NCBI RefSeq assembly: GCF_020360975.1
Contig: NW_025408669.1
Location: 4,092,001 to 4,156,000 of the forward strand
Reading direction: 5' to 3'
DNA: 64,000 bases
From: Hirsutella rhossiliensis
Taxonomy: Eukaryota > Ascomycota > Sordariomycetes > Hypocreales > Ophiocordycipitaceae
The translations under genes were made by a program, and so were the position numbers. Positions 24,061-35,578 of the stretch are shown in pieces (position 1 is the first letter of the stretch; every line of letters starts with the position of its first letter). The notes under the pieces are model-generated. The model had not been told where the DNA came from and made no database searches. It saw nothing but the letters and a program-made list of their open reading frames with translations.

Positions 24061-24460
24061 TTCTTTAATATAAAAGGTATTATTATTAATAAATCGATAA
24101 TAAAAAGTAAGATAAAAAGGTATAAGGGATTAATAAAAAAAGGCGTAAAACTCTATAGTAATTATAAGTAAAAGAGTTAAAGAAAAGAATAAAATAAAAA
24201 AAGTAAGAGAGATATATATATACTCTTTATATTATAGTTACGCGGCTAATATATAGGTAATACTATAATAGTTACTTAGCGGTAACTATTAGTATAATAA
24301 CTATTAATATTATAGAGCCTAAACTAATATATACTTATATAAGTATATATACGTAATATATAACTAAAACTACTTTTCTTTTTAACTAAATATATATAAT
24401 ATAGTAAAAGTAATATATATTAAAGATATAGCTAAGATATTTATATAGGAGGGGAATAAT
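24061..24460. other. Non-coding leader between aORF-G and the 3' LTR of G5
   Basis: AT-rich, with no coding frame. It is the inverted equivalent of 28286-28689 in G2. Conservation of this ~400-bp spacer in two copies suggests a leader or promoter region for the antisense gene, transcribed on the minus strand away from the LTR. Confidence 0.55.
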
Positions 24461-24668
24461 TAAAAGAGAGCTATTAAAAGGTATAAGCTAATAAAGTACT
24501 TAGGTATATAATACTAATATATTAATAAGGTATTAGTAAGGAATTATACCTACCTTACTAATAAGTTATAAACTACTTACTACTTTAATATAAAAAGAGA
24601 AATCCTTCTTTTTATAAGCTTTAGTTTTATAATAAAGAGAATGTAATATATATAGTATAATACCTTTA
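24461..24668 (+). repeat. 3' LTR of G5, truncated by insertion of G3
   Basis: It covers the first 208 bp of a 257-bp LTR in plus orientation. It stops where the LTR of G3 begins, so the apparent tandem LTR pair is really one LTR inserted inside another. The missing 49 bp should lie beyond the right edge of the window, after the 3' LTR of G3. Confidence 0.8.
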
Positions 24669-24925
24669 TATAAGAGCGCTATTAAAAGGTATAGGCTAAT
24701 AAAGTACTTAGGTATATAGTACTAATATATTAGTAGGGTATTAGTAGGGAATTATACTTACCCCGCTTATATATTATAAACTACTTACTACTTTAACTAA
24801 AGAGGAAAAATCTCTTTTTTTATAAGCTTTAGTCTTATAATAAGGAGAATATAATATATATATTATAGTACCTCTAGCTATCTTTACTACCTAACTAATT
24901 ATACTATAATATATATTTACTTTTA
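24669..24925 (+). repeat. 5' LTR of G3
   Basis: 257 bp, starting TATAAGAGCG and ending ACTTTTA, aligned to the reverse complement of 35579-35835. The leader follows (24926-24976) and is then interrupted by the next insertion. Confidence 0.85.
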
Positions 24926-24976
24926 ATTTTTAAAGCTTCCCTTTTTAATTACTTAGTAAAGATAGCTACTTAAAGA

Positions 24977-25759
24977 TATCGCGAAGCGTAGCTTAATTTC
25001 GTAGTTCTTAGAGATATCCCTTAGTAAGAGGGACTAAGGAAGCTAAAAATACCTAGTATAGAAAAAGGAAGAAGGAGCTAAAAAGAGGTATAAAGAGGAG
25101 GGTAGGGGTAAGAGGGGAAGTAGAAGTAGCGATAGCTTCCTATAAAGGTAGCGAGAGATAAGACCGATATACTAGTAATAGCTAGAAAGGAGGGGAAAAA
25201 CCGGTAAAAAGCTCGGTAGTTAAAAGCATATTAGTAGCTTCTTTAAGTAAGATCTTCTTTATTAATTAAGATACTAAACGGGTATAAAGAGGGGCATTAG
25301 ATAGAAGAAAGAAAGAGAATTAAGGCAATATAATAATTACTCTCCTACCTTTATTACTGCCCCTATAAGAATTAAATCTCTCTACCCTACCTATCCGACC
25401 CCTTACTTTTAATTTCACCTTCGTATATTTTTATATACTTCTTATATCTCTCTTTACGAGAGTTATAAGCCTAGGTAGAGGGGTTACCCTTCTAAGAACC
25501 TCCCGGTAACTATATATATACTTCTAGCTAGCCTAGCGCGTATTACCTAAAGGCCTATAGTTCGAGTCCCGCTAGCGCAATTAAGCGCGGTTTTAGTATA
25601 GGGCCTACCTATATAAAAATTCCCGCTATAGTCTAGGATATCTAGGTATCCTAGGACGAATTAACCTAATATCTCTAAGAGGGTATATCGCGTATACTAT
25701 ATACGTTAATTAACGCTATCGCTTATATTTAATAAGCGGCTATATCTTTTTTTATAATA
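24977..25759 (+). mobile_element. 783-bp insertion: copia LTR joined to an unrelated tail
   Basis: It is flanked by AAAGA at 24972-24976 and 25760-25764, at a point where the G3 leader/gag is interrupted. The first ~500 bp match the copia LTRs at 61149 and 4150. It starts TATCG (TG converted to TA) and shares the GAGAGTTATAAGCC box near 25465. The last ~245 bp are not seen elsewhere in the window and include tRNA-like promoter boxes and a T-run near the end (25747-25753). It could be a solo LTR of a longer LTR variant, a truncated copia, or an LTR with a tRNA-derived SINE next to it. Confidence 0.6.
25522..25578 (+). other. tRNA-like sequence with pol III A and B boxes (degenerate)
   Basis: TAGCCTAGCGCG at 25529-25540 fits an A box after RIP (TGGCCTAGCG). 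AGTTCGAGTCCC at 25559-25570 fits a B box. Flanking CTAGC and GCTAG could pair as part of an acceptor stem. The boxes are only about 30 bp apart, too close for a full tRNA, and no anticodon arm can be drawn. It is therefore not a working tRNA; a SINE head or a decayed tRNA fragment is possible. Confidence 0.35.
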
Positions 25760-26937
25760 AAAGAAGACTATATAACGCTCTTATAGTATAATATAGTAGT
25801 TAACTAGTTAAGGATTCTTTATTATATATATTAAGTATTTATATAAGAGATAAAAAATAAGAAGATATATCCTTAAAATAAACCTTTACTATAGATAGCG
25901 TTATAACTATATTAAAGATATCGCTACCTATAAGTATAAGATAACTATCTTATAAAGAAAAGCTTATAGCTTTATAAATATATATTAAAGAGCTAGAAGA
26001 GATGAAACGCTTATAAGATTATATTATATAATTAAAAAAGGAAATTACTAAACGCGCTAGTACTATCGCTATCTATTTAAAGAAGTAATAATAGTCCTAC
26101 TCCCTTAAATTAAATAATAGTTATAGTAGTAAGGTTAAGATTAAAAATATCGCTTAATTATCTTAACCTATTAATATATAAAAACGTTTAAACTAAACTT
26201 ATAATTTTAAGGATACCTTTAAGGTAGCGCTTAAACGTTTTCTTTAAAATAAAATAAAGATCTTTTATATAATAGATTATATATATAGTAACTATAAAGC
26301 GAAATAGCGCTAATACTTTAAAGAATAAACGCTAATTAACTAAACTAAATATAATATAAATTAAGTATACTTTAAAGAATAAATACTTTTCTTAATTAAG
26401 GATACTATAAATAAAGAGATACTATTAAGGATATAATTAAAGGAGGCTTATTAATAAGAAGGCTAGTCCCCTTAAAGTTTAGCTTATACTTTAACTCCTT
26501 AGAAACGCATTTTAAATACTTATTAAAAAAAGTATATACTCTTATGTTTTTTACTAAGCTAGAGCTATAACTTTAAAACTAAATTAACCTCTATTTAATA
26601 CTTATTTATACCTATTAATAAGAAGAGCTTATATAAGTTACTTAACGATATTAAGATACTACTATTAATAAGAAGCGATATATTAATACTACTTTTACCC
26701 TTAAAGGAACTAAGAATAAAAATAGGACTATACCTTAAAGTAGTATATATAAAAGGAGGATTTAAAAAGGCTAATAAACTAAGCTAAATTATTACGGAAA
26801 TAGTATTAATTTAACTAATAACTAGTAAGCTAGCGATATACTTACTAAGGGCTAAACTAAGGGATATTATTAAGAAAGTAGATCTTTTACTTAAATAGGA
26901 ATTATATATTTCTAATATAATAAGCTAGGATACTTTA
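25760..26937 (+). pseudogene. G3 gag
   Basis: Plus-strand gag of the G family, homologous to the reverse complement of 34390-35560. It opens with a charged helical segment (ELEEMKR-like near 25995), then KEITKRAST and a Ser/Leu/Asn-rich linker, then QPINIQKRLN near 26165 and an aromatic helical capsid-like domain. The protein would form the virus-like particle. Many CAG codons read TAG. It is interrupted at 26937 by an insertion within the gag/protease reading frame. Confidence 0.75.
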
Positions 26938-27341
26938 ATAGGGGTATCTATACCCTAAGGAATATATAGCCCGCGTAGTAGAGTCTTTAGTAGGGTCCTT
27001 AGTAGGGTCCTTAGTAGGATCCTTAGTAAAGTCTTTAGCTAGCCCTCTTTTTAATTAGATAATCCCTTAGCCCTTATTCGTTTAAGGAAGGAGGGAAAAT
27101 TTAATCTATAAAAGAGGTCTCTTTTCCTCCTTAGCTAGTAGATAGTATTAGTATTATTATCTTTTTTTATATCCTCTTTTACTAATATACCTTTTTTGCC
27201 CTCTTTACCTTTACCTTACCTTACCTAGTACTTTCTCTTTTCCTTTATTCCCCTTAAACCCCCTCGTCCTTTAATATCTAGCTACTACTATTACTATTAA
27301 TATAAGTATATCTTTAAGTATATACTATACCTACCGCTAAA
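26938..27341 (+). mobile_element. Solo-LTR-like insertion in G3 (~404 bp)
   Basis: The host G sequence stops at about 26933 and resumes at about 27342 with no loss, so this is an insertion. It begins with TAATAGGGG and contains a TATA-like TCTATAAAAG near 27110, pyrimidine-rich tracts near 27150-27260, and no coding frame. These are LTR features. The duplicated target is not clean (GATAC against AATGC), so the exact ends are uncertain. A 12-bp tandem repeat lies inside. Confidence 0.55.
26981..27040 (+). repeat. 12-bp tandem repeat, five copies
   Basis: Five copies of a 12-bp unit of the form AGGGTCCTTAGT with transitions between copies, inside the solo-LTR-like insertion. Such arrays occur in U3 regions, but no function can be read from the sequence. 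Confidence 0.8.
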
Positions 27342-28028
27342 ATGCCTATTTATAGAATATATTAATTCTTTAAAAGTAGAAACCTTAGTAAAGACTCTTA
27401 GACTTAATACTATAAAATAAGGAAATAGTAAGATATTAAGGTAAATACCTTTCCTTTAGTAAACTTAATACTTATAGGATAGTTACTTAAAACTCTTATA
27501 ATAATATTAAGGTAAAACCCTATTAAAGTCCTAATATACTTAGATACTTATAGTACTATTAGCCTTATAAATATATACTTTACTTAATAATAAGGATTAT
27601 TATAAGTAATACTATTATACCTTAAGTTATTAAGGCTTAGTAATAGTAAGGTAAGGGAGTATAAAGTATAGTTAGTACTATATTAAATATAAATATAAGA
27701 GGTACTAAAAAGATAATTACTTATTTCTATATTAATATTAATAAATTAACGCTAAATAATTAAGTATTAATCTTTTTATTAGTTACTACCTTAAAGGATA
27801 AACGTATTTATATTATCTTATAAAAATAATAATAATAGTTTAAGTATTAACTAAGGAGTAAAACCCTATAAAACCCTTATAAATTCCTTTAAGAATATAA
27901 GAATAAAGTAAGGGTATATATAATAGCGCTTAATCTTAAGCTAATCCTACTATTAAATAAAGATAAAGATAAAGGGATTTAATAAAAAGAATAAGCTAAA
28001 ATCCTATTAACTCTTTACTAGTTTAAAG
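27342..28028 (+). pseudogene. G3 protease / start of RT region
   Basis: Continuation of G3 pol, homologous to the reverse complement of 33690-34370. It is decayed and read only through alignment by eye to the other copies. It ends at the TAAAG target (28024-28028) of G2, and the sequence continues without loss at 35841. Confidence 0.8.
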
Positions 28029-28285
28029 TATAAGGGAATATATATTATAATATAATTAGTTAGGTAGTAGAGATAGCTAGAGGTACTACGCTATATATAT
28101 TATATTCTCCTTATCGTAAGACTAAAGCTTACTAAAAGAGGGATTTCTCCTTTTTAGTTAAAGTAGCGAGAGGTCTATAATATATAAGTAGGGTAAGTAT
28201 AATTCCCTACTAATACCCTACTAATATATTAGTACTATATACCTAAGTACTTTATTAGCCTATACCTCTTAGTAGCGCTCTTATA
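28029..28285 (-). repeat. G2 3' LTR (left)
   Basis: 257 bp, identical in length to the right LTR. It is 3' relative to gag-pol. Its sequence carries CCTTATCGTAAG and a conserved stretch ending AGTAGCGCTCTTATA. Confidence 0.92.
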
Positions 28286-28689
28286 ATTATCTCCCCTCCT
28301 ATATAAACGTCTTAGCTATATCTTTAATATATATTACTTTCGCTATACTATATATATTTAGTTAAAAAGAGAGGTAGTTTTAATTATATATCGCGCGTAT
28401 ATACTTATATAAGTATACGTTAGTCTATACTCTATAATATTAATAGTTATTATATTAGTAGTTACCGCTAAGTAACTATTATAGTATTGCTTATATATTA
28501 GCCGCGTAACTATAATATAAAGAGTATACGTATATATCTCTTACTTCTTTTATTTTATTTTCTTCTTTAACTCTTCCGCTTATAATTACTATAGAGTTTT
28601 ACGCCTTTTTTTATTAATCCCTTATACCTTTTTATATTACTTTTTATCGATAATTTATTAATAATAATACCTTTTACGCTAAAGAAGAT
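28286..28689. other. Leader between the G2 3' LTR and aORF-G
   Basis: About 400 bp with no coding frame. It is conserved (inverted) at 24061-24460. It has pyrimidine-rich runs near 28540-28570, which could be 5' leader for the plus-strand antisense gene. Confidence 0.5.
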
Positions 28690-30237
28690 AAAGAACTATA
28701 ACGCTAATTTCCTATACTATATATAGGAGTATATAGCGGTAGGTTCGCCCTTAAAGCGTAAGCGATTAGCCTAGAAGTTTTATAGTAACGCTAGTTCCCT
28801 TTTAGCGAAGAAAGCTAAGAAAGGTATAAGGGAATCCTAGTCTTAAGAGACTTCTAGTCTAAGACCTAACGTTAGCGAGGGTTATACCCTTATTACCCTA
28901 CTAAATACCCTAACTCTATCTACTAATAAGCTTACCTCTATAAGCTAAGAAACTTATAAGTTTATTACCCTTATTAGCGATACTAATACTAGTAAGGAGA
29001 TTATACTTAACCGCTCTTAGGTAAGTACTAATAACCTAGCTACTCTATCTTAATAGGGCGGCTCTAGCTAATAGGAGGTCGTTGCCTAAGCTACTCCTTA
29101 AAATAAGTAGGCTAATATTAATAACGAGGCCTAGCTAAACGAGGGCTAAAACGATCTTAATACCTAGCTAAACGAGGGCTAAGATAACGATAATAGTAAT
29201 AATAGAGACGGCCGCGATCTAACTCCTCTTACTAATAAACCTAAGAACGGCGGCGCTAGAGACGAGGGCACCTAAGCGGCGGTATAAGGCGGTCGCGCCC
29301 TTATAAAAAAGCGTACCTAATCTAAGGCTAAAGCCTACCCGGTTAAGGCCTATAGGGTTATCCCTTATAAGCTCTAGTATATATATTATTTTAGGATAGT
29401 CGTTAAGAAGTATAGTATAACTAAGCCTAAACTTATTAAGGTACTCTCGATTAGCTATATTTTCTTAGGGGTTTCCTTAACGCGCTATAAGTAGTACTAT
29501 AGATATACTACGACCTATAATTAAGTAAGTTTCCCCTTAACTTTAAATATTACGATTAATAAGCTAATCTTTCTTAAGGCCGCTACTTTTATATTTAATA
29601 ACCGGGCTAATATAGTCGTTATTATTAAGTACTTACGTAAGCTTAATAAGCTAAAGACTAGTAATAAGGATACCGAGGATAATAGCTTAGATATAGGCGT
29701 GCTTATTTTTAAGAAGGCTAATTAGCGCCGTCTCGCTTTTATAGTATAGTATTTAGCTAAGGCTTTCGACGCCGCTAAGACGGCCTAGTATAAGTCCTTT
29801 AAGACTATAAGTATATAGAAGTCTACTATCGTAAGTTTTATCTAACCCTTTTATTAGCGATAGCTTAATAATATACTAAGTTAAGCGTACTAACTACTAT
29901 ATACTAATTAATAAGCGCTATAAGCTTATTACTCGCTTTAACCCCGCGCTCTTATTTAATATCGCCTATATAAGCCTAGAGTACTAGGCTTAGGAATCCT
30001 AGCTAAAACTCTACCTTATTAATAGCGATATAGGCTATACTTTATAGTAATATACCTTACTATTTACTAAGGCTAAGGTAAGTGCTATATTAATAGAGAT
30101 AGGTTTTAACGCGGAGGATAAGGAAGGACTAAAGGATAAAGTAGTTCCGGTATTTCTAGAGGTATTTAGTATAGTAGAGGGGGCGCCTTAGTTAGTTCCT
30201 ACTATACTAGTAAAGAAAAGGGGTAGTTAAAAGTAAT
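28690..30237 (+). pseudogene. G-family antisense ORF (aORF-G), complete copy, unknown function
   Basis: Not recognised. It spans about 510 codons on the plus strand, opposite to pol, read through TAG codons that were CAG. It starts near KNYNANFLYY and continues with basic stretches (LKRKRLAQKF, LAKKAKKGI), then a Ser/Thr/Asn/Gln-rich low-complexity half. Two repeats of the LNEGQ type lie at 29125-29185. The second half looks globular: IKKRTQSKAKA, YRVIPYKL.YIYYFRIV, PLTLNITINKL, a charged KLNKLKTSNKDTEDNSLD segment, and near the end LIEIGF and VVPVFLEVF. It ends near 30227-30237, meeting the end of pol head to head. Two other copies (24060-23237 and 56020-54800, both minus) keep the frame and position, so it belongs to the family. 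Confidence 0.72.
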
Positions 30238-32500
30238 AGATAGGTCTTATCTTTCTTTTATTTAGCTATAACTATCTTTCTCTCCTTTATTATTAAGGTC
30301 TTAGTAGAGTTATAGTTTAGTTTTATTTACCTTAATAATATTTAATAGGTAATATAGATAGTTTTCCTTTATTCTCCTATTTTACTATTTTATATATAGT
30401 TATAAAACGTTTAAGTATACCGATATATTAACGAGTTAGTAGCGATTTAGTAGGGATTCGTTACTAATTTAATAGCGTCTCCTTATACTAATAGGTTTCC
30501 CTACCTTACTTAGTCTTATACCTCTTTTTCCTAGTTAAGCGAGTAGTATATTCTTTAATAAGGTCTTAGCTATTTACTATATCTTTAGTATCGACCTATT
30601 AGTTATACTTAGCTAGCTATCCTTTTTATTTAATAAGGAAAAAGGTATTACCCTTAGATCTTTTTTAGTTTTTAATCTCTTAGACTTCTTATTTGCCTTT
30701 ATTATCCTCTAAGTTTAGTATTAATAGGGTTTCGCTATCTTTATAGGTACCTTTTTACTCCTTCTATAGCTCTAAGAGACTAATATAGAAAACGTTATAG
30801 AGGCGTAAGTACTTCTTAGGGAGTATAAGACGATATACTTACTTTTTAATAGCTTATAGGACTTAAATTAGTTTAATATACTTAGGTAAGAGTTTTCCTT
30901 TTTTATCTTTAAAGCGTAAATTCTTTATCGATAATACTATAAGGTCTCTTACTTTTAGTATAAGCGGTTAGTGCCTTAAATCGTAGTATTTCGCTTACGA
31001 TTTAATAGCCTTTCTTTAGTATTCCTTAAGCCTCTTTTATAGCTTTTATAGCCTAGTAACTCTTACTTTTACTTTAAGTACCCCCCTTTAAATATTATCG
31101 TCCTTAATATTAATATAAAAGTTTAATTAGTAACCTATTAACGCTTCGTTAAGTAATAACCTAGTTATTATATTCTTTTTATTATTATATATAAATTAAG
31201 TAATATATAAGAGTAACGCTTAGTTAGTTTATTCTAAGTTAGTAAAGTATCTTAAGTAGTACTATATAGCTTAGTTTATTCGTTTTATTTACTTATTAGT
31301 TTATAGGTAAAATACTATTAATAGCCTACGTTTTACTTATAAGATAAAATAAAGATCTAACTAAAACTTACTTATAAATAGGGACCCTTTATTTAAGATA
31401 ATGCCTTTTAAAGGTCTATATACTAATTTAACTTAGTTATAGAATAATTCTATTAGCTTTAAAGCTATTATTATCTTAGAAATAAGAAAGAAGAGGCAAT
31501 ACTTAGTATATCGGTCTATAATTACTAAGATCGTATTAACGTCTTATTTATTATACTATACTTTAAGCAGACCTATAGTAAAGTCTATTAATAATTCTTC
31601 CAATAGTTATATAGGATATAGTAATAATTATATAGTACTATAAGGGCGATGCCTCTTAGATACTATACCTTAATATACTAGGTATAACTAAATATATTTA
31701 TTTATATCTTTATTATTTTATCTTAGTAGAAGTTCCTTATTAGTAGTTTATTAGTATATTAAGAGCTAAAGTATCTTACTAATAGATTATTATAAAAGAG
31801 CTATATTAGCTCTTACTATAAGGCTACCTTTAGAGGCACTATAATATAACCTTTCTATAGTAGTAGTCTATCTAAGTATACTAACTAAAACCCTTCTTTT
31901 TTAAGAAGTCTTTAGTCTTTTTTAGCTTACTAATCGCTACGTTAACCGACTAAGTATATTTTAGTAACTTTAGTAATAGTTCTAAAACTTTTACTATATA
32001 AACCTTTATATAGTAAGCCGCTTCTTTAGCGGTCTTCCTTAAGAGTAACTATTTATAACTAGCTCTCTCTTTAGCTTAATCGGCTAATCGTTTAGGTCTC
32101 GCGCCTAAATTATTATAGTTTTACTATAGATAAGCTTATATATTTTCCTTATATAAAGGCACTTTACTACGCTTATATTAACTTAAGGTTAAGTATCTCT
32201 TTACTTATAAAAACGCCTTATTATTTCTTTATATAGATATAGTATTAATAGTAGCTAGTTTCGCTTATAGCTCTAGTAATAGTTCTATAAATAAGGGCTT
32301 CTTACCTTTATATCTAGGTATTCTTAATAGCGCGTCCGCTAAGTTAGATTTACCTATATAATACTTAATTATAAAGTTAAATAGTACTAAATATATATAC
32401 TATCTTACTTACCTCTTATTTAAGGAGGTCTAGTATATAAACGTCTAAAGGTTATAGTAGTTTAATAATACCTTTACTTTATACGCTACCCCTTTAATAT
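30238..32500 (-). pseudogene. G2 pol: integrase and chromodomain
   Basis: On the minus strand the integrase core is seen from about 32.1 kb downward, with DFIIGLPKV near 31560-31600 and the IDRYTKYC block around 31510-31540. Towards the end, near 30590-30660, the segment FFLIKQKGQLAKYNQ.V matches the chromodomain core FLVKWKGY...N.WEP. The family is therefore a chromovirus, whose integrase tail binds methylated histone and steers insertion into heterochromatin. The conserved Trp and Gln codons are hit by RIP. The coding end meets aORF-G near 30237. Confidence 0.82.
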
Positions 32501-34000
32501 AATATTACTAGTATTTAAATAACATAATAATAATAAAGAGTTCTTAGTCTAAAATACTATAATTAAGTTTAGCTCTAGTAAACTTCCTTAACTAAAATAT
32601 AATTTAATAATAACGCCCTTTATTATTAAGTTAAGGGATAATCCTTACTATCGCGAATTACGATATATCTATTTTAATATAAATATATCTTTCTAGATTA
32701 TAATATTAAAGGAGTAAGGCTCCTTAAAAAGCATCCTTAAGAGCTTAAAACGCTACCCTTTTAATAAGGTTTAGCTCTATACTCCCTAGCTTCTTCCTAT
32801 TCTTACTCCCCTTTAGTAATATAGTTAAGGGCGCTATAACTCTTAAGTACCTATATATAAATTGTTAGTAAAAATTATAAAACCTAAGGAAAACCTAAAT
32901 ATTATAGTAGGTTATAGGTTTAGGCTATTAAGCTATTACCTTTACTTATTAAGGGTTTATTAATACCCTATTAATAATTAATATAAACCTAAAGAACTTA
33001 ACTAACTATTAATAAAAGATATACTTTAATAGTTTTATATAGAGCTTTATAGCCCTTAGCCTTTTTATTACTTATCTTAAGTATTTAGTATATTCTTCTT
33101 TTATCTTAGAGTATATAAGGATATCGTTAAGGTAGACTATATAAATTATACTTATAAGCCCCTTAAGCGCTTAATAGATATAGCTTTAAAACGTAGCTAG
33201 TATATTAGTAAGTTTAAAGGGTATTACTAGGTATTCGAAATATTTATAACGCGTTTAAAAAGCGGTCTTTTATTTATCTTCTTTCTAAATTTAAATACAT
33301 TAATATATATTCTATATATTAATCTTAGAAAAATACTTAGCTCCTTAATAGTAGTTAATAATCTCTAAAATAAGGGGTAAAGGGTACCGATTCTTTTATA
33401 TAACCTAGTTAATTCCTTAGTAGTTTATATATAGCTATAAAGTACTATCCTTTTTTAGAACGAAAAGGATAAGCGCCTTAGCTAGGCTCTTTAACTCTTG
33501 GATTATTTTCCTTCTTATTACGTCTTAGATCTAGTTACGTAATACTTAGAGTTCCTTTTACGATAAAAGGTAAATCGGTCTATAAAGGGGTTCTATATTA
33601 AAGATTAAATTAATTAAGTAATCCGTTCCCTTTTTAGCTAGTAATAAGTTAGATTTATTAGCTAAGAAAGTATCTTTAAACTAGTAGAGAGTTAGTAGTA
33701 TTTTAGCCTATTCTTCCTATAAAATCCCTTTATCCTTATCTTTATTTAGTAGCGGGATTAGCTTAGGATTAAGCGCTATTATATATACCCTTACCTTATT
33801 TTTATATTCTTAAAGGAATTTATAGGGATTTTATAGGGTTTCGCTACTTAGTTAATACTTAAACTATTACTATCGTTTCTATAAGATAATATAAATATAT
33901 TTATCCTCTAAGGTAGTAACTAATAAAAGAATTAGTACCTAATCGTTTAGCATTAACTTATTAGTATTAATATAGAAATAAGTAATTATCTTTTTAGTAC
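32501..34000 (-). pseudogene. G2 pol: reverse transcriptase and RNase H
   Basis: The minus strand gives TRYKYFEYLV.PFKLTN.LATF.SYI near 33170-33250. A palm box YLNDILIY follows at 33121-33140 (YLDDILIY in relatives, with one Asp changed to Asn by a RIP-type transition), then EEHTKYLR. These are the RT domains A-D of Gypsy elements. RNase H follows towards 32.5 kb. Stops are scattered throughout. Confidence 0.88.
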
Positions 34001-35578
34001 CTCTTATATTTATTATTTAGAGCGGTACTAACTATACTCTATACTCCCTTACCTTATTATTATTAAGCCCTAATAACTTAAGGTATAATAGCGCTACTTA
34101 TAGTAATCCTTATTATTAGGTAAAGTATACGTTTACGAGGTTAATAGTACTATAAGTATCTAAGTATATAGGGACTTTAATAGGGTTTCGCCTTAATATC
34201 GTTATAAGAGTTTTAAGTAACTATCTTATAAGTATTAAGTTTACTAAAGGAGAGGCGTTTACCTTAATATCTTACCTTTTCCTTATTTTATAGTATTAAG
34301 TCTAAGAGTCTTTACTAAGGTTTCTACTTTTAGAGAATTAATATATTCTATAGATAGGTATCCTAGCTTATTATATTAGAAATATATAATTCTTAATTAA
34401 GTAAAAGATCCTCTTCTTTAATAACGTCCCTTAGTTTGGCCCCTAGTAAGTATATCGCTAGCTTACTAGTTATTAGTTAAATCGGTAGTATTTCCTTAAT
34501 AATTTAGCTTAGCTTATTAGCCTCTTTAATTCCTTCCCCTATATATACCGCCTTAAGGTATAGTACTACTTTTATTCCTAGTTCCTTTAAGGGTAAAAGT
34601 AGTATTAGTATATCGCCTCTTATTAGTAGTAGTATCTTAATATCGTTAGGCGACTTATATAAGCTCTTCCTATTAATAGGTATAAATAGGTATTAAATAA
34701 AGGTTAATTTAGTTTTAAAGTTATAGCTCTAGCTTAGCGAAAAATATAAGAGTACGCGCCTTTTCTAATAAGCGTTTAAAATGCCTCTCTAAGGAGTTAA
34801 GGTATAAGCTAAACTCTAAGAGGGACTAGCTTTCTTATTAGCGAGCCTCCTTTAATTACGTCGCTAATAGTATCTCCTTATTTATAGTATCCTTAATTAA
34901 GATAAGTATCTATTCCTTAAAGTATACTTTATCTATACTATATTTAGTTCGGTTAATCGGCGTTTATTCTTTAAAGTATTAGCGCTATCTTACTTTATAA
35001 TTACTATATATATAATCTATTATATAAAGGATCTTTATTTTATTACAACGAAAGTATTTAAGCGCTACCTTAAAGGCGTCCTTTAGATCGTAAGTCTAGT
35101 TTAGATATTTCTATATATTAATAGGTTAGGATAATTAAGCGATATTTTTAATCTTAACCTTACTACCGTAACTACCGTTTAATTTAAGGGAGTAGGACTA
35201 TTAACGCTTTCTTAAATAAATAGTAATAGTACTAGCACGTTTAGTAATTTCCTCCTTTAATTATATAACGCGGTCTTATAGGCGTTTTATCTCCTTTAGC
35301 TCCTTAATACGCGCTTATAGGGCTATAAGCTTTTCTTTATAAGTCGACGGTCTTATACCTATAGGTAGTAATATCTTCGATATAGTTAGAATATCGTTTA
35401 TAATAAGGGTCTATTTTAAGGATATATCTTTTAGTTCTTTATCTCTTAAGTAGATACTTAATATATATAATAAAGAGGCCTTAACTAGTTAACTACTACG
35501 TTACGCTATAAGAGCGTTACGTAGTCTTCTTTAAGTAGCTATCTTTATTAAGTAACTAAAAAGGGAAGCTTTAGAAAT
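34001..35578 (-). pseudogene. G2 gag and protease
   Basis: From the 5' LTR inward (35578 down) the minus strand encodes Gag: a charged coiled-coil segment (KLE..KRLQDYVIQLKEEI), then SYSLKLNGSYG, QPINIQKRLNQTYDLKD and an aromatic capsid-like domain. Protease follows towards 34.0 kb. No clear zinc knuckle was seen. The first ~40 bp inside the LTR are leader. Decayed by RIP. Confidence 0.75.

Noticed and set aside
24461..24925. Tandem LTRs from an LTR-LTR junction circle
   Set aside because: The first copy lacks its last 49 bp and the second is followed by G leader and gag; nested insertion explains it fully.
25522..25578. A functional tRNA gene
   Set aside because: Pol III boxes are too close together and no anticodon arm can be formed, so it is listed only as tRNA-like.
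26981..27040. A CRISPR-like array
   Set aside because: The repeats are 12 bp, directly adjacent and without spacers: a simple tandem repeat within an LTR-like insert.
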